Positions 34,662 to 38,763 of a DNA stretch of 38,763 bases are shown here, piece after piece. The stretch covers positions 1 to 38,763 of the forward strand of contig JAIWNI010000167.1 of NCBI GenBank assembly GCA_025331435.1. The letters run 5' to 3'. Source of the DNA: Choanephora cucurbitarum (lineage: Eukaryota > Mucoromycota > Mucoromycetes > Mucorales > Choanephoraceae). Within the stretch, counting starts at the first letter, position 1. Every line of letters begins with the position of its first letter. Below the pieces are notes generated by a model. The model saw only the letters and a program-made list of their open reading frames with translations. It had not been told where the DNA came from and ran no database searches. The position numbers and the translations under genes are program-made.

Positions 34662-36749
34662 CTATAGTTTCTTGATGCGGACCTTTCCATCTTCTGTAAG
34701 TTCGGGACGAATACCCATTTGATCTAGTTCGCCTGTCTGAACTACCTCTTGAGCTTCAAGTTCTTGAATGATGAGTTGATTTTCGGGATTGTTTTCGAGC
34801 ACATTACGTAATGTCAAAGTTGCATATTCTCGAATATCTACCCAAAAAAACGCGTGTGAGTAAGCCATAGATATCATAAGATCAAAAAAAAATAGAGTTG
34901 ACTTACAAGGATTCGAATCATCTATCTTAAGTTGACAAAGAATTAAAGGAATACCACCTAATTCTCTGATCTAGTGACAACAAAAGTTTAAAAAAAAAAG
35001 GCAGATACTTTCTTTTCCTTCTTCTTACCTTATCTTGAATCACTTTGTCTCGATAACATAATGTACCCAACAAACGAATACATTCTCTCTTTAAGAAATG
35101 GAATCCTAATTCAGGACGTTCACTTTCTGCAGTAGGTAATCTGACAGACTCCAATAGACCTAACATGTCTTTTTAAACAAGTTGGTAAATAGGAGTTAAC
35201 TACAAAATAAGCTTTCTCTCCCTCTTCTAGAAAAACAAAAGACACTCCTTCTAATACCTATCATCAGACTTGAAGCATTTATGTGCACCAATAGACTCTT
35301 TAATCGAGGTGGATCCAACAAAAATAGGTCATTGACCATTTGAAGCACTAAAATGATGCCTGTGTAGATGTTTTGAATGTGGTCTTCTACTTGTTGCACA
35401 GCATGACCTTCTTTGACTGTCAGGATAACCTGTACAGCCTGTTTACCAATCGAAGCCAGCTGTTGAGTGAGAAATTCGAGTTCGCCTGTTTCAATGAATT
35501 CTGGGAAAATTTCTTTTTCTGAACTGCATGAATTTTCGAATCAAGAAATTTAAGTAAAATAATCTGATGATCACTTATGGGGGTTTTGTGGCTACGCGTC
35601 AAGACAGTTAAATGCATGCATCTTGATGTTGATGATCTTTTCTTCTTTACCTATAATCATCTACACGAATAAATAATGTCTTGAAATGATGAAATGAAAT
35701 CAATTCACTAAAAATTGTATAACTGTATAGAAGAGGGCCATAAGTTGTTACAGATCATATGCACAGATTGAGTTTACCCTAATTCAAAGTTCCTTGATTC
35801 TTGATTTTCATGCAGTCGTTCAATATCACCAAGAATAGCAGCAATCATATCCTGTCCAATCTTGGATGAGACAAGCAAATCACTATATGTTCAATCATGA
35901 TCATAAGAATAAACATATCCAGGTATGCTGTCTTTCGATTTCCTTTACCATCTTTCTTTACTACCACGTATACAGTTGATGACCAAAACAAGTGCACTCA
36001 TGATTAAGCTTTCATTACTCCTTGAGAGAATGTAACTATGAACGCTCAATAACACATCTCCTTCATTTTTTTGGGTGGTCTAGAACTGTTCTTACCTCCA
36101 AAGTGATCCTCTTTCTGAATGAGTTAACCATGCAGTCCATGTCTCATTCAATGCAGCTGAATTGTTTGTGATCATATTACACACTGCTTGAGTACTCACT
36201 TGAAGTATAAGTGTGTTGTCAGCTAAATAAAGGGAAAAGGGGGGGGGGGATAAGTCCTAAGGTCATTCCCTTATTTAGATTGTCTCATACATGGACTGGC
36301 CATCTTCTGTAACATGGTATTTTCGATCAGTTCTAAACAACCATACTGACTATTTAAAGAAAAATAAGATGAGAAGGTGTATAGTTTTCCTTCTTGCATA
36401 TCTTACATGGCCATCTGTTGATTTCGAATCTCTCCTGCAACTACATTTCTACAGAACTTGGTCAAGTTGATCAAGTAGATCTCGTCTGGATCTTGAGCTA
36501 ATGTTGGGTACACTTGGACAAACTGTTCCCAAAAGAGGCTGTCGCTACCTGTTTGAATACTTTTGTGTGGTTTGAAGTTGGATCGTTACGATCAAGAAAA
36601 CGGAATGTGGTTTATGTCTTTTTTTTTTTTTACCGAAATGAGTTGTTCTGTAAAGTCTGCTTGACAGCTTCTTCCAGGTCATTATTCAGTTGACACAAGC
36701 TTCTTTTGTCCTCTTTGAACTCTGAAATACAGGTGATAATATCAGTCAT
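34662..36749 (-). CDS. Ataxin-10 homologue
   Basis: Eleven short exons: 36749-36634, 36544-36407, 36349-36291, 36222-36096, 36035-35949, 35882-35778, 35707-35651, 35621-35258, 35168-35029, 34970-34907 and 34837-34662. They total 477 residues, almost the length of human ataxin-10 (475). The C-terminus is the ataxin-10 armadillo-like domain: FLKRECIRLLGTLCYRD, RELGGIPLILCQLKIDDSNP, YIREYATLTLRNVLENNPEN. In the family this all-helical protein has roles in cytokinesis and cell polarity; the role here is inferred. Phases agree through all junctions if one A missing from the run at 35514-35518 is allowed (IHAVQKK to EIFPEFIETGEL). The start ATG at 36749 is the first in frame with a good exon; an upstream non-ATG extension is unlikely. 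Confidence 0.88.
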
Positions 36750-37828
36750 GAAAAGAAAACTTTTTTTTTCAGAAATGGCATTGAACTTCCTTTTGGGGGG
36801 CTTCAGTCTGATGCTGAAGATGAATGTACTTTGTGTTACTAACTCATTGTTCAATTATTTTGTATAACTAATTCAAACGAATGATATCTATTTCTCAATG
36901 TATCTCATGGTTTCAAAGTAAAGGCGAACAAGCTTTAGAGCGAGAGTGACTTCAATAGATCAAGTTTTTGTTTGTTTGTATTCGCATATTATGTCTGTCG
37001 AGAACTAGTTGACAGTTCAGAAGACTATTTGAATAAAAAAAAAACAATGTACAGATAAGCTCTTTGCCGTACAACACTCATTGTTCCCAAGAAAAGGAAC
37101 AACAATAAGCGTAACTGAGTAGGACAATAAGCTATTGCCTTCTCTTTTCTTTTTTTTCTATTTTGGATTCTTTATTCTCTATTCAAAAATAGTCAAATGC
37201 AACTATGGTCAATTGTAGTGCCTATTATTCGTGCAGTTAGCTTTAAAGTCTAAAGTTTAAAGTAGTAATGACAACTTTCAGGATATATAACTTTACTTTA
37301 CTGCTTGACTAGTCTGAAAAGTTGAGCCATAAGAATAGAAATTATAGAGTTGAAATGAGCTTCAGGCAATGATTGTTCTAAGAGAGAGAGAGAGAAAAGG
37401 AATTGACACTATTACCGTATTCAGATCTACTTCGGTACTGACCTTTTTTCGGGTACTTTTGCAATGTCGTCATGTAACCTTTCTTTTTTTAGCCTTGGTT
37501 GTTTGTTTCCTTGGAGACAGACTAATACCATAGACACTTGAATGAGCCGAGAAACCGACTTGTCACCTTTTCTGTACCTTTGGCTTGTGGAAATCTATAA
37601 TTGGATAATGTAATTATTCTAATGAATTTGTACTCCCCCCTTCAAGAGAGAAGGATTACCTGAATTTAAGCGGGAAAGAAAAGGATTAATTGTCCGCAGA
37701 GTCAATTAAAGTATTTTCTTTTTTAAAATTTCTGTCTCTCTTCTCTTTTTTATTTATTTATTTTGCTGTAACGAACACAACTCTTCACCCTCTTTTCACT
37801 TTCCTTTTATATATTCCTTCCTTTCAAG
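36750..37828. other. Divergent promoter region between ataxin-10 and Sec2 genes
   Basis: 1.08 kb with no gene seen. It holds an AG microsatellite (37381-37395) and, close to the Sec2 start, a long CT-rich tract with TTTTATATAT, usual for fungal promoters. Confidence 0.5.
37381..37395. repeat. AG dinucleotide microsatellite
   Basis: A short (AG)n run in the divergent intergenic region. Confidence 0.8.
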
Positions 37829-38763
37829 ATGAGTTGCCAACACTGTGAGTCAGACAAGACGATCCTTTCGTTACAGCATGAACTTGACCAAAAGAACATT
37901 CAGCTTGAAAGACTTGAACAAGACATGCATACCTTAAACCAGAAATATGTTGCAGAAATAGAACGAGTCGGCAACATTCAGCATGAGAAAGACATGGTTG
38001 AACATGAATTAGAAGAACTTTCTCTTAAACTTTTTGAAGAAGCAAATGCCATGGTGGCTGTTGAGAAGAAGGCTCGTTGGCAAATTGAAAACGAACTTCG
38101 ACAGACGCAAGAACAATTACTAGCCGAACAAGCTCAATTGCGCGAATTACGATCACGCCTCACCTCAGACAGACCCTCTGATACTACCTCTATTCTAGAC
38201 TCCTCTACTACCATGATCATGAAAAGTCGATTGAAAGACCAGATAGACCTAGATGGACTTAAACGAGTCAGTGCTAACCATATCATGAAGTACACTCGAA
38301 AAGAGCAATTGACGCAACAACGCACCATCTCAATGCCTCCTACACCTTCCACTTCAGACCGCATCAATGCTAAAAATAAGCGACCTTCTACCATCGATGG
38401 TTTTCAACTGGAATCCTTTCGCGAGTACACCATTGCCTCTTCTCAGAAATTATTGACTCCTAAGAAACTCAATCAAACAACATTCATGAAGCACTGCTTA
38501 AGTGAGGATATTGAACCTTGTCTTCGGTTTGGTCCTCAATCAAAGCTTTCGATCAAAAAGATGATTGATTTCCTGTCCAGACAAGCTTGTTTTATTGAGC
38601 ATATCCATACTGGTCTGGCACCATCTTCTTCTGTCGTTCAACCCTCTAAACCACTTTGGGAGCGATTTAATGCAAATACGCCCACCAAGTCTATTGTGGT
38701 GTCAAACTCCTGCTCAGCATGTGGTCGATCTGATGATGCTGTTGTTCTAAACTACCGCTTTCG
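37829..38763 (+). CDS. SEC2: Sec2-type Rab GEF, 5' part
   Basis: Open from ATG (after CTTTCAAG) to the window end: 311 codons with no intron seen, so the 3' end is missing. Residues 10-112 form a long coiled coil containing the Sec2/Rabin signature LSLKLFEEANAMVAVEKKAR (64-83), which binds and opens the Rab nucleotide pocket. A Ser/Thr-rich linker follows. Near residue 287 comes PLWERFN, then CSACGR, matching the conserved region after the GEF coiled coil in Sec2/Rabin8 proteins. The product should activate a Sec4/Rab8 GTPase on secretory vesicles for polarised exocytosis, central to hyphal tip growth. N-terminal CQHC is a small cysteine pair of unknown meaning. Confidence 0.88.
   Translation, partial: MSCQHCESDKTILSLQHELDQKNIQLERLEQDMHTLNQKYVAEIERVGNIQHEKDMVEHELEELSLKLFEEANAMVAVEKKARWQIENELRQTQEQLLAEQAQLRELRSRLTSDRPSDTTSILDSSTTMIMKSRLKDQIDLDGLKRVSANHIMKYTRKEQLTQQRTISMPPTPSTSDRINAKNKRPSTIDGFQLESFREYTIASSQKLLTPKKLNQTTFMKHCLSEDIEPCLRFGPQSKLSIKKMIDFLSRQACFIEHIHTGLAPSSSVVQPSKPLWERFNANTPTKSIVVSNSCSACGRSDDAVVLNYRF

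Noticed and set aside
36750..36854. N-terminal extension of the ataxin-10 frame upstream of the chosen ATG
   Set aside because: The extension would need a TTG start and is Lys/Phe-rich low-complexity; the internal ATG begins a typical exon.
1..38763. CRISPR arrays, operons, Shine-Dalgarno sites, rRNA or tRNA genes
   Set aside because: The DNA is eukaryotic with spliceosomal introns; no spaced direct repeats, rRNA motifs or tRNA cloverleaves were seen on either strand.

Overview
The window looks like nuclear DNA of an early-diverging, filamentous fungus, most likely Mucoromycota (Mucorales type). It is AT-rich. Genes are split by many short introns (about 41-70 nt, GTAAGT-like donors, TAG/CAG acceptors). 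It carries a DIRS-type tyrosine-recombinase retrotransposon and encodes an SZT2 orthologue, a protein missing from the familiar yeasts. I assigned exons by hand from splice signals, phase and family resemblance, so the order Mucorales is an inference.

Layout, left to right. 321-4731: a structurally complete DIRS element with gag-like, RT/RNase H and tyrosine-recombinase frames, inverted terminal repeats and an internal complementary region. 4732-6845: no recognisable gene. 6846-7448 (-): a Cys3/Met28-like bZIP factor. 7688-9446 (-): a six-exon membrane nucleotide pyrophosphatase/phosphodiesterase. 9723-11553 (-): a frame-broken F-box/LRR gene. 12428-23914 (+): a ten-exon SZT2-like gene of about 3,643 codons. 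23978-27020 (-): an eight-exon DH-PH (RhoGEF-like) gene, tail to tail with SZT2. 27662-27852 (-): a possible gene relic. 27969-28695 (-): a small secreted C-type-lectin-like protein. 30697-31732: a non-autonomous DNA transposon with exon-like sequence inside. 31962-34451 (-): an eight-exon long-chain acyl-CoA synthetase. 34662-36749 (-): an eleven-exon ataxin-10 homologue. 37829 to the window end (+): the 5' part of a Sec2-type Rab GEF.

Functional themes are ordinary eukaryotic housekeeping and signalling: a nutrient/TORC1-linked scaffold (SZT2), small-GTPase activation (DH-PH, Sec2), fatty-acid activation, extracellular nucleotide hydrolysis, sulfur-type bZIP regulation and a secreted lectin-fold protein. 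These neighbours are separate transcription units; nothing suggests a co-regulated cluster.

One caution applies throughout. Several otherwise well conserved genes (SZT2, acyl-CoA synthetase, ataxin-10) contain single-base frame breaks, mostly in short homopolymers. In SZT2 and the acyl-CoA synthetase they cancel to net zero. This points to consensus-sequence error more than to gene death, except perhaps in the F-box locus, where the breaks are dense.
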